Source: Lingula anatina
Lineage: Eukaryota > Brachiopoda > Lingulata > Lingulida > Lingulidae
Direction: 5' to 3'
Assembly (NCBI RefSeq): GCF_001039355.2
Contig: NW_019775070.1
Location: 218,772-282,771 of the forward strand
Length of the DNA stretch: 64,000 nt
In this document: one piece after another, positions 1 through 12,500 of the stretch
How the letters are laid out: each line of letters starts with the position of its first letter
Numbering within the stretch: position 1 is the stretch's first letter
Position numbers and translations under genes: made by a program
Notes under the pieces: model-generated
Database searches by the model: none
What the model was told of the DNA's origin: nothing
The model's input: only the letters and a program-made list of their open reading frames with translations

Positions 1-132
1 TATCCACGTTGAGACATAGTGAAATACCAAAGTGTATTAAGATTAGGCAGATATTGCATTAATGACTGTGCCACATAGAAACAACTCTACTAGGGTGTGC
101 TAATGGTGAAACATTCCAAAAACAATACTCAC

Positions 133-364
133 AGTTCACAATTGTCTCCAGCAGTGTAATCTCTACATCCAATACATCGCCCTGTGGTGTCCTCACAGGT
201 GTCAGCATGGCCATTACACTGACACAGGCGACAGTTGGGGAAGTTATAATACCCACGCTGACACTGGTCACACTGGCGGCCATAGGCGTTAGGGATACAC
301 AGACACTGGCCAGAAGTCACATCACAGAAATTGTCGCGGGAACCGAGAGCATTACAGTTACAGG
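133..364 (-). CDS. LAMB1: Laminin beta exon: LE7 and first part of LE8
   Basis: 232-bp exon encoding [40 protein letters not shown], then [20 protein letters not shown] and [10 protein letters not shown]. It ends two bases into a Leu codon at donor GTGAGT; the next exon is left of the window. Confidence 0.94.
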
Positions 365-3300
365 CTGAAATTATATATGAAACATTTTAAGTGAAGTTTA
401 AACGACAACGAAAAGCATTACAGGTACAGGTAAAAAAAATCTACTAGCCCTTCTGGGCACCAGTTTCAAGGAATCAACTGACCCAAAGCAGAAACACTGT
501 CCACTGGCTAAACAAAGTTACATTTCTATTTTTTGGGCGCAGCTTAAAATTAACTGAGATTAGCATTTATGTTGCAGACTGGGTTTGTCACTAACCTAAG
601 CATCCCTGTGGTCCAAATCCATACGTTCCTGGTGCACACTTATCACAGCGTCTTCCTATGACATTTGGTTTACATTGACACTGACCACCAGAGGGGTCGC
701 ACACGGCACTCACGGAGCCAGTGGGGTCACATTCACAGTCTGAAAAGATAACCAGGTGTTTATTCAAATCTATTAATCTATCTATACATTTATTCACTTG
801 ACAATCAATAATTTGGTTTTTCAGCAATGAGTAGTTTTTTTCAACAGAAAGAGTGTTGTTTAAACCTGCAATAGTAACTCGAGGGCAGAACACTATCTAA
901 TGTTCTCATTACTAAAAACATTTTTGGGCATGTTTAGTTGAACACTACTACCCATGCAGTGGAATTTCTACTTCAAAGCCAAATATTGACTTAATCTTAA
1001 TGCACTCAGTGTAAAAACACAATCCTAATGCTAGTTTCCAACTTTGTTATGAAGTTCTGTAATTTACCGTTGCTGATTAATTACCAGCAATGCACCTTTC
1101 CAAAATATGCAATATCCATACACAACTACTGAAGATTTACACTTACCAAGAGCTTGCTGGTGAATGATGGCTCCTAAACTGAAGAGGTATTTCTTGCAAA
1201 CCTCAGCAAGGTCTGGCCTGGCTGCCGTCAGCTGGTCTTCTCGGCAGCGGTAGCGCTCGAAATCTGTGGTGATCTCCTGTGGGGTGCCAGGAATACTGTT
1301 TATTCTTGGGACAAGGACAATCTGGAATAAGAATATATGTGATGTTGTATAAATTAAATTGAGTTAAAATAACTGATTTCACATACTTAAGTCCTCTTGA
1401 GTATAAATTTATGTTCAACTATTTGTTAAACCATACAGAAGTTAAAAGAAATAAAAATAATGTGATAACAAGGCAGCAAAGCTGTCAAATGTACAGACAA
1501 AAAGCAGGAAATAACTATGCACAAAATAGGCTACTGTCAATTCTGATGCAAAAGTACATTATGTTAAACTGTAAATTCAACATCAATTTTTAATTATGCT
1601 CAACAGGAAATACTAATGAAAGTAAAATGTGTAACAAGCATAAGGCTTCAGGCCCATGAGAGTTCAAGTTCACACTTTGAAAATGTATAACTTCCAGAAA
1701 AAGAAGCCAATTAGACTGCTTTTCCAACTCAGGCTGCATGCCGATTTTCGAACTTGACCTCCGTTTTAGTAAGATCGATTACTCCTGAGAGTTNAAAAAT
1801 CACTTAAATATTGTTGCAGTCCCAGTAACAGCTTTCAGTTTTTAGTGAACACAGTAAAACTTTTATTTCAAATAGAAATTCCAATTCTTTACAAATATAT
1901 GAAAACTTGACTTACTGAATCAATCAAGGCAGTGGCGTCAGGTGTAGCTCTGTCACTCTTGTACCTGTTGAATTCTAATTTGATGGTATATGAAACACCT
2001 GTCTCTAAACAAGATGGCGGGGAGACTGTGTAGTAACGAATACCTGAAATGCATTATTATGCCATTTATTAATTGATTTTTCACTTTTGATTGTATGCTA
2101 TTTTAACAAAAAAAGAAAAACTTTTTAAAAACATTTCCAGAAATCGACTCAAACACCATGTTTTACCCAAAAAACAGTTTTAGACCAAGAGATATTCTAT
2201 TTTAGCGGACTACTACCTGCTTTTTTTTTAAATAAAAGTAGACCAAAATTTTGGTTCTTAAGATAAAAACCAACTTTCAATTTAAAGTAATTCTGTGGAA
2301 CCAGCCAATGGATGTGAGTGGACAGTAGCCCATGGGTGTCTGTTGACTGACCTGCAGGTAGACTGGTAGCCTTGAAGTCATCTTGAGGAATGCTGTTGGC
2401 ACAGACACTGTTCTGGTCCACCCGCCCTGGTCTTTCTACAGTCACGCGAACATCATCCCAACGATCTGGCATCTGAATTACAGAGAATTTATTTAAACTG
2501 CTTATTCAATTTTCATAAAATCTGGTGTTGGTATAAGCCAGTATCGCATACCCAATCAACTGCAAAATATCAGGTACAGACTCAAGAAAACCACACTTCC
2601 TTTAAAAATATATACTGTATAAATTTTTTTTTCACTTCAATTTTTTAAAAGCCATCAGAAAAAAAGGGAAGCAAAAAAAAAAATTCAACAATCTATCCTG
2701 GAGTCCTAAAACAAGATACAGCAAGTTACCCACCAACACCCACATAAAAAATTCACTCGAATCCTACATCACAGACATCTGAACTTACCCGTTAAGTCCT
2801 TGGAATGCAGAACAAAAGAAAAATTAATTTGGTAACTTTTTCTTCATACCAAACTTTATGCCATTAGAAATTTTAGATCTCATAAAATCTTTTAGAAATG
2901 AACATAAATCCATAAATAATTGCACCTTTCATCTTATCAACATCTTGATGCAGGCTAGCTAAACCTTCACTGATTTTCACATTGGTAATTTTTTCAGAAA
3001 AATCACACAGAAATTGACTATAGTGTAATTATTTTTTCAAATTTTGAGGCAGAATTTAATTACTTTTATCAAATGGAAAATATTTTACATGACATAACTA
3101 GCCATCTCTTCAGACTTTAAAGCTTAAACTAGGACAGATTTAACAGGAAACATAGTTCTAATAAGTTTTGTTCACAAGTTTCTGAAGACTACATGATCAC
3201 TGCCATAATCTAGTACACGATTCCACAGTGACTGACAAAAGTATTCACGATGAGATTAAAAGAACACAGTCTTCATAGTAAATCTTTTCAGTTCATTAAA

Positions 3301-5197
3301 AGAACAGGCAATAATAGTACCCATGGTTTCTCCAGTGTATTCTTTACCTACCTGTGGCTCATATCTGATGACGATGTCATACTCCATGGAGGAAGGCAGG
3401 TTGTCCACTGTGAAAACCAGGGAGTCCCCCTCGCTGACCCGCATAAACCCAGGACCTGTCCATGTGGTGGGACGTCCTGCTACAGGCTCACGGATCACCA
3501 CCTGGTAATTCTGAAAATAATTTCCTCAAAATGTGTATCTGTAGCTGTGCCAAAAATATCTGCTTAATTATATATCGGTAAGTTTTGATGAAATTATCTG
3601 TCTATTTCTCAACCCCTCCATCTTAACTTGAAACAAGGGAAAAAAATGTTGCTCTTCACTAGTAAAATGTAGCATGTGGTTATAAATTGTTTTTTCACAC
3701 AAGACTGGTTTGTATTCCAGATTTTGAATAAAAAACACAAGTGTACTAGTTAAAACACCTCAATCACTATCTGGTTCTACTATTGTGAAACAAAACCACA
3801 AACATAAATGATTGAACAAAAGAAGATGGCTACTTACCCCAGTGCCTCTGGCAAACTCGCCCTCATAAACTAGATAATCCAGATTAGTGATGAAATATCC
3901 TGGTCGCGGTCGCTCACAGCGACGGCCAATGATGTTCTGCCTGCAGGCGCACTGCCCTGTCGTTTGTTCACACATGTTGTTCAAGGCACCACCAAAGTCG
4001 CAGTCGCAGGCCTTACAACCGTCTACATCTGGGCCAAGCCCCCAGTAACCAGCCTGTGTGAGGAGAGAGAGAGAGAGAGAGAGGAATATTTATTCATTTA
4101 TTTATCTAATAATTTATCTAATATTTATCAGCCTAAATAGGAGACTTTTAGACCGTCATGAAATAACTGAAAAAATCAAAAAGTTGGTTTTCTATGAATT
4201 TTCTATTTTTAAATTTTTGTTGTTATTTTCATTTATTTATTTATTTGAGTTCCATATGACACCCTTCAAGTCAGATGGATGTTTATAAATTGCATAAAAT
4301 TATGAACAAAAAGATATATTACAGGAGCAACCTGAACATAACTGATTGTTAGATTGTTGGTATCAGTTTACACACAAACTTTCTCCTTACCAGACACTGG
4401 TTGCAGTTCCTTCCTGTGACAAATCTTTTACAGGTGCAAACACCAGTGATCTTGTTACAGCCAAAGTTCCCCACGGTGCCATAGGTGTTACATTCACATG
4501 CTGGAAAAAAGATGGAATATTAAAATTTCTGTTTGTTTGATTTGCTTCAAATAATGATAAAATTACATCTCAAGTTAATCATTACCTAATTGTATGTCAT
4601 ACAGTTGGTGTGTTCTTGGTAAACATAATTTAAATTAAGATCAATGTACAAAGCTTAATATTAACTTCAATATACACAAAAAATATTTAAAAATCTATAT
4701 CATTATTTTTGGCAATAATAAAAATCTAACAAATAAAATTTAGCTAACAGATAAATCTATAAAATTCATTTCAGAATGATCCTAAAAATTACTCACGTTC
4801 ACAACCATCGATGCTTTCTTCACGCAAGTTCCAGTAGCCATTTTTACAGGTGTCACACCTGGGTCCGTCTACGAACCGTTTACAGAAGCAGCGCCCTGCC
4901 ACCAGGTTGTGCTCCGGGTCTGAGCGACTTTCACACTCGCCACTGTTCTCAGAGCCCTTGGGGTCACAGTCACAGGCTAAGGATGGGAAAGAAACAAACC
5001 TTTAAACTATTTACATGAAAAAATTCTGTCTAAAAAAACAAGTTGTTTTTAAGAACTCAGGTCTTTGAAAGTAAGATTATGTGATGAAACTCAGTAATAG
5101 CAAGGGGATAGATCTTGAGCTGAAAACCTAAATTATACATGACAAAATACTTTCAGAGGTCCTTTATTTAAAAGATTTCAAGTGAAAATGTAACATT

Positions 5198-5243
<46 letters not shown>

Positions 5244-7592
5244 GTAATAATATTTTATGATTGTTATTATAATTTTAATACACATTTTTCCTTTGAAGAA
5301 ACTTGTAACTTTAAATGCATAATACAGCTGAGGAAATAATTTGCCAGAATACTTACGTTTGCAAACTTCTGGATGCCTGATGTCTTTGGTGGGATCCTGA
5401 TAGTAAAATGGCTTACATTCCTGGCAGTTACGACCCATAGTATTGTGTTGGCAGTCATCGCAAACACCCCCACTGACACGTCCTGTGGCCTCGTACACGG
5501 CAGGATCAAAGTGACATCTGCTGGCATGATTATTGCACTCACATTCTGAAAAAATACAATAATTATCTCAATTACATCTTGATAAATAAGCACCAAAATT
5601 TTAAACAGATTTTCCTTTTTTTTTCAACCAGAAGTGCAAACCAGGCATGTGCCAATCACTTCAACTGCTGGCAAAATGTCAAATCTGATAAGAAACACAC
5701 TAAAAATTATGCACCATTCATTTCATTTCCTTTTTATAATTACTTATTTACGGATATAGGTTTCTTGTTACTGTAATGTAAGGAAATACAAAGTGATGTA
5801 GCTGAAACTGTTTATGGACATTCTTTAATATTTTCTACTAGTCTTTATTAGAACACAGTTATAAGTCAGATTATAAATAAACTCCATGTATAGCTACTGT
5901 CCTGTTTAAACTTAAAGAATACTTGAAAATGTGCAAATATTTTAAATTGAAATTTTCCACCTCATCCCAAAATTCATGGCACGCATGCATTCATATAAAT
6001 AAATAAACACTGGCCTACTTTTGCACTCATTTGACTGGTTTCCTCTGGCAGGTCTCCATGGCAAGTCATTGTAGAAAGCTTCACACTGCTCACAGTTCAA
6101 ACCCTTGGTATTGTGGGTACACTCACAGCGTCCATGAACCTGGGGTCAAGGTCAAATCAGGATCAGGTCAAGGTCATTTTTATTCAAAGTTAACATGTGC
6201 AAATTGTTTTCAAATTACTTATGAGATTTCAAACAGCCATAATGTAACTGAGCCATAAAAACTGATCACATTATGGACATATAAAGAGAAAACAATGAAG
6301 TAAATTAATAAAAGAATTAAACTCTTCTTATTTAAAATAACAATAATATCACTACTAGTGACTCACAGAATAAGGAACAAAATAGTAAGTTAAACATGGT
6401 GGAGATTTTTTCAGAAAGCAGGGGATATGGGACAAATTTCTATGGGCAAAACTCTGCATGGATATTTATAGCAAATTTCAATTCAGACAAAACTTCTGAA
6501 CAAATGTACCAAAATTGTGACTTACCATGTCTGATCTATTTGGCAAGCCTGGTAGTGGCAGACAGCGAGATGCATGACCATAGCAGGAGCAGCTTCCACG
6601 GACTACCATTTCATAGATGGAATAGTAATACTTCTCCTTGATCTCTGGTCTGCTGTCAAGAAGGTCATCACCTGAAAAGAAAACATTTCACTTTCAAAAT
6701 GGTGCTGACATAGGCAAGAGGTATTGGTGCAGAAATGGGCAAGAGGTGTGGATGCAGGCACAATCCATTGGTGTTGAGATGGACAAGAGATATTAATGTT
6801 GACATGGGCAGGAGGTATTGGTGCAGAGATGGTGAAAAGGTACTGGTGCTGATTGCAATAGGTGAGCTGTATTCATTTTGAAATTGGCAAGAGATCAAGA
6901 TAGACCATTCTTATTGTGTTTTAGGTAGGATGCCAAACATTCAATTGCCTCACTTCTTTCAAAGAAAGATGTCTGTTTAGCCATGGTAAGCCATTAAGCC
7001 ACTAGAGTGTCTCATGTAGGAAGAAGGCAGTTCTGTTGAACTTGTAGGGAGAACTATCCTAATATCAAGGCCTGGCAATGTGTGCCACATTCCTGTGTAC
7101 TAAGAAATAGCCTCCATGTGCAGAGGTTGTGGCCAATAATTAAGTATGCCAGGCTTAAATTGTCAATATTAAAGATTGAAAAAAAAAAAAAAAAAAAAAA
7201 ACCCTGTGTTTGAAAATGCCACTGACCTGCCAACGAAATCTTAATCTTATTCATTTACAGGGTTCTTATATGTTGTCAACCTGTTAGACTTGATAAAAGA
7301 CCACCAATCAAATAAAGAATAATCTTGCAAGTCTTTTTTTTTTTTTTTTTTTTTTGTAAAATGAGGAGTAGACCGCCCCCATGTCCAACATGGCCTAGTT
7401 CACTATAAAAACACACCAAGTGGTCAGTGGGTTCTATATTTGTGCATTCTACTGTAAAGGAACCTTATAGGTGTTATCTGAAACACATGCCATGACCAAA
7501 TGTTAAAATGGGTAACAGAGGTACTCTCTCCCTGTCCTATAATTCTCTCTCACTCTTAAAATCTTTCTTTGCCGCCGTCCCAATTCTGATAT

Positions 7593-7646
<54 letters not shown>

Positions 7647-9233
7647 GTTTCAGCTATCAATACTAGAATCATCAAGTTGACATGAATTACAAGAGACTAT
7701 ATATGATAACCACAACAGTTTCTGCCTTGTCTTTGACACTTGCTGACCTCTCACCAATCTCACCACAAATATTTACACAATAATTACAAGTTTATGTATT
7801 TCCTATGAGCTTACTGTTGTGTGTTCAACTTAGTGCTACCAGATTTATCTTGATATGTGCATTTTGCATTTAACAAATAATAATCATATTTGTCTAAGAG
7901 GAAGTGTGGAATCACACAAGTGCTACAGAAAAGAACCAAAAAGTCGTCATCAGTGCTATGCAGAGGGTGGTAATACAAAGAGAACCCACTGTTCTTCAGA
8001 CTACTAAAGCTGAATGTAATAAACCCAGTCACTTGGTGCCATGTTTTTAGCCCATTTGCCAATTTATTTCAAATAAAACATCTCATTAAAAGCAGGTGTT
8101 TAGAAATTTTTATCCAATTGCCATATCAATTGGACAAAAAGCATATTCCTGCAATCTTTAAAAACTGCTTTAACATAAATTTTTCTCTTGGGACTAAAAA
8201 GCTGTTTTTATAATATGTAATTTATATACTTAATTGGCTAAATAAATATTATCATTATAATTTTAATTTATCACAAACTATTTGCATTGTTGGGCGGAAC
8301 AAATCACCAGTCTCAAGCAGCGTTACATCTTACTGCACTAGCTCCCAAATTTCATGTCGCCAAACCACTAAATAATTTAAGCCAATACAAAATGATAAAT
8401 TTAATTTAAAAAGTATCATTTTTACATTTTATTTCACCAAATTAGTATATATTACACATTTTGCTTAAATGCCCCATGCTAGAATGAACGCAGTCTTGTG
8501 TTGATAGGAAATAACAGTTATGGAGGGTATAATAACACAGCTGTCTAAATTTCTACAACCTTGGTCGTGAATGAGCACCCCATTTATCCATCCTCTGTAT
8601 TCACCAGCCTTTGTTGCTTATTACATGAAACCCTGGGCGCATGACAATAGACAGACAATGTAATGAACTGGGGCAGGGTATCGTTATTTAATGCACAGAC
8701 GATGTAACGTGTTGGCAATGGAATGGTCATTTCAATGCGCGGAGGATTTAATACACCAGGCTATAGAAAAAATAACAATGGACAGACAGTGAAATATACA
8801 CTGTGTGGTCACTTGGCCTGCAGTCAAATGGTCACTAAAGTGCAAGAATTAAATGTCCACCCTCTCCTGAGGGCCAGACACTCCACAGTGACACTCTACT
8901 GCCTTTTTTTATTCAGGTTAATATACAAGTGCAAAACTCAATGATAATTAAAATATATTCATAAGCTTGCATTAGGTTTCTACAGGTCAAATTGAGCCAG
9001 GTCCACACTAGTATTTATAATGACCACTTAATGGTTACCATAATGACAATTTACTTTGGAGAAAAATATCAGCCACATTTCCAATTAAAATCAAATAATA
9101 ACTAATTCATAAATCTGGATTAAATGAAGTAAAGTTAGTTTGGGAATTAACTTCATCAATTCCAATTCATAAATCACTGCAATCATGACTGCATGGTTTG
9201 TTAGGTATGGAAATCTCCCAGGACCCCTATGTA

Positions 9234-9276
<43 letters not shown>

Positions 9277-9518
9277 ACCCAGCTGTTGCACCAATGCCAC
9301 CAAATACATAAACTATACCAGGTAGTATAATAGCATAAGCTATCACCCAGACCTACACTTACACCAGTTTGAAACTAACCAACTAACCAACATCATTAGA
9401 TATCCCAATTTTAACAATAATTTTATAAGGGTTCTAGGACATTTTTACAAAATGCTTAAAACTAACAATTTTATTTTTTAATTGCAATGTATTATACAAA
9501 TAATGGTGCANGAGCACA

Positions 9519-9552
<34 letters not shown>

Positions 9553-12500
9553 CTAACCCATTCAATATTCAAGAACCACTTTATATATATATATATTCCT
9601 AACCCATTCAATATTCAAGAACCACTTTAGTACACACAGGAAATTCACTGCATTCCTTTACTATTGAAACAGGAGCAATTATAAGAAAAGAATGGCCAAC
9701 CAGAAATCCATTGTTCAAATTCCAAACAAGCACTTATACTAGTATATGTTACTTTCTTGAATGGGATGTGACCCTAAAACTTGTAGTTTTAAGAGAATCA
9801 AACTCCACATTTGTTATTCCATAAGACTTTGATGGTTTCCATGTTCACTTAAACATGATCTAGAGAGGGACAGATGGGGGTAGGGAAGAGGAGGGGTGAG
9901 ATAGACTTTTGTGTGTGTGTGTGTGGGGGGGGGCTAGACATTTCACCTACAACATACTTGTGCATAGGCTGTATTTTACTTTTGCATGTGACACCATTTG
10001 CTAGCAAGAACTGATAATTCCCATTGAAAAATGCAGTCGCAGATCTGCAATCTAAGATCAACATCTACAAATCACTGGTCCACTGTTGTCAATAGTTCAT
10101 GTAATGAAATATATATGTTATGACATTCTTGATTTTTTGGCCAATTGGAAGTCACCGTGATGTATATAAAATCTTACCTAGTGTGTGTAGTTTTGTGAAG
10201 TTGACTCTCAGGTTGGTCATCTTGAGCAAATCCTGGACATCCTCACTGTAAGGGTCAGTGACCACTATGTTTGGAGGCACCACTCTCATGATTACCTACA
10301 AAATGCAAGGACAGAGGTCACTTTTTCTTCACACTGACACAATAATCAGATATTTCATCACTTAAGACTTTTTATCAGTCCATTTTCAGTCTAACTGCTG
10401 GGATGACCTTTGTTGTATGGAAAAAATTAACAAAAGTAATTTAGAATTTATCAAATATACTTTTCCCCCTCCTTTCACACATTTATATTGAATAGATGTA
10501 AAAGACTGTTATTTTTTCATGGAAATACAACAGAGTACTAGTACAGATATTCTAAATTCAGCAGATTTTATGCTTACCTCTCCTTCTGTAGAGGGCGCCA
10601 CCTGGGAGTAACGAGATTCGCATATTACATCATCCAGTGATCTGATTGGTCCAGTCCGTACTCCAGGAAATGTCTGCTCACAATCCTCAGCAAAATATCG
10701 ATATACCTTCCAGGTTTTTCCAAAATCATACGATCTCTCAACCAACATTCCAGCTGGCCGGAACGTTTTGAAGGTCATAATCAAATGAGTAAAGTGAAAC
10801 TCGGCCTCCAAATCTAACTGAATGGAGACATTTTCTAGTCCATTCTGAGCCTGCCACCAACTGTCTTTTCGCCCCAAATAGGCAGAGGAAACAATATTTT
10901 CTATTCTATGGCTATAGGGATACAGTCCTTCTACATACTGCTCTCTAGAGTCACAAGTAAAGCATTTCTTCTGGTCCTCTAAGTGAGAAACTATACAATA
11001 GGTCTCTGGCCTGTCCAGACCACAGGTTGATGTAGCACTCAGTTTTTCCTCTCGGCCGATGAGAAGATCGCCTGTCGCTGGATAACAAGATGTTTGGAAA
11101 CATGGCTGTTCTATCTGAGCAAGAAGACCTGAAAATGCAAACACAACTTTTTTTAAAGATTTGGAATTTTTTTACTTTATTCATTTATATATTCTTCAAA
11201 TATTGACATTGGCAAAAGAATTTTTTAACAAAATTACTCACATGTGAGTGACATGTCCCACAGTTAAGAACCTGGTCACATTATTTCTCTTAACCCCATG
11301 TGGCCATTTTTATTCCAATTGCATAAACAGGCAAAATATTCAAATAAAAATAAATTTTGGGGAAAAATTCAATTCTAGAGAATGTGATGTTTAACATTTG
11401 ACATGTATAAGAAATAACAGCATTCATCTTATCCACACACCCCCACACCCCCCTCCACACCATCCACAATCCCCCAAAAGTCCACTCATAGTCCGCTATA
11501 AAAGAAGCAGGTTGCTATTGTTACTGACAGTATCCAGTTTCACTAAGCTATATGGCAATGTCAAGTCAGGCATACTTCAAATAGTCTTGTGTCCATTAAA
11601 CATGAACCAAGAGACTTTTGAGACCAAAGGCGAAATAGCAACACAGGCTGGCGACTCTGCACCCTGAGTTTCAATGCCTGTGCCTGAACCTTTCTTGTGA
11701 GCATAGACTTCACTGAGACTTAAAGGGTTTTGACGGTTGCAGAAGAGCTATATCAAAGCCTTGAGACTCAGGGTAATAAAGTGAACTTTTGGTTGATAAT
11801 GTGATTGTCAACTATCAGTACTCTGAAATTCAGGGTCATGATTTGTTGGGGGAATGTTGGCATAAAACCTGTCTTGTCCAGTGCCTTTTGTACCTATGTG
11901 CTCTTTAATGCACTGGGCAGTAATTTTATTGTATTTCATAATGAAATTGGGTTTATGGACTAATCTTGATTGCCAATTCATTGTTTTCTGTGGTATGTTA
12001 TTGTAACAACTAGTAACAATGTTTATGTGCAATGGGTTCACTCAGTATTGCCTGTGCAATTGTTCTTAATGCATTTTCATTAAGAGCGCATTCTCAACGA
12101 ATTAAGCCAGGCTTTACAAAGCCGGTGACCTAAAAATGGCGGACGTACATGAAAGAAAAACCGCCTAATCTTTTAATAGTCTCTCCGCCTCTCACACGCC
12201 TNACAGCTGTTTTTAAATGTGGATTTTAACTGCTTTGTTTTAAAGGGACAGCATACTTGAGATAAATTTCCAATACAATTTTCCTCATTAAACAATTCAT
12301 GAAAAGAATGAACAATAATGGGCATTCTTTGCATTTTTCTTTAAAAAAACATTATTTCAATCATCTTAAAAAGATGTTATATATGCATTTGGGATGTTGC
12401 AAAAAGTTTAAGACCACAGAAAGTGAGGCATTTTCATTTTTTTCTATTAATAATAATTTTTGGTTGTTGTAATTTCTCATTCCCAGTTATGATTGGTCCA

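Larger units (their letters stand above)
6672..10177. other. Long laminin intron with microsatellites
   Basis: No coding signal seen on either strand. It holds a degenerate tandem repeat (6700-6870), poly-A (7178-7200), poly-T (7328-7355), (CT)n (7598-7642), (GT)n (9237-9270), (TA)n (9520-9550), a 50-bp direct repeat around the second (TA)n (9550-9630) and the contig join at 9512. Confidence 0.7.
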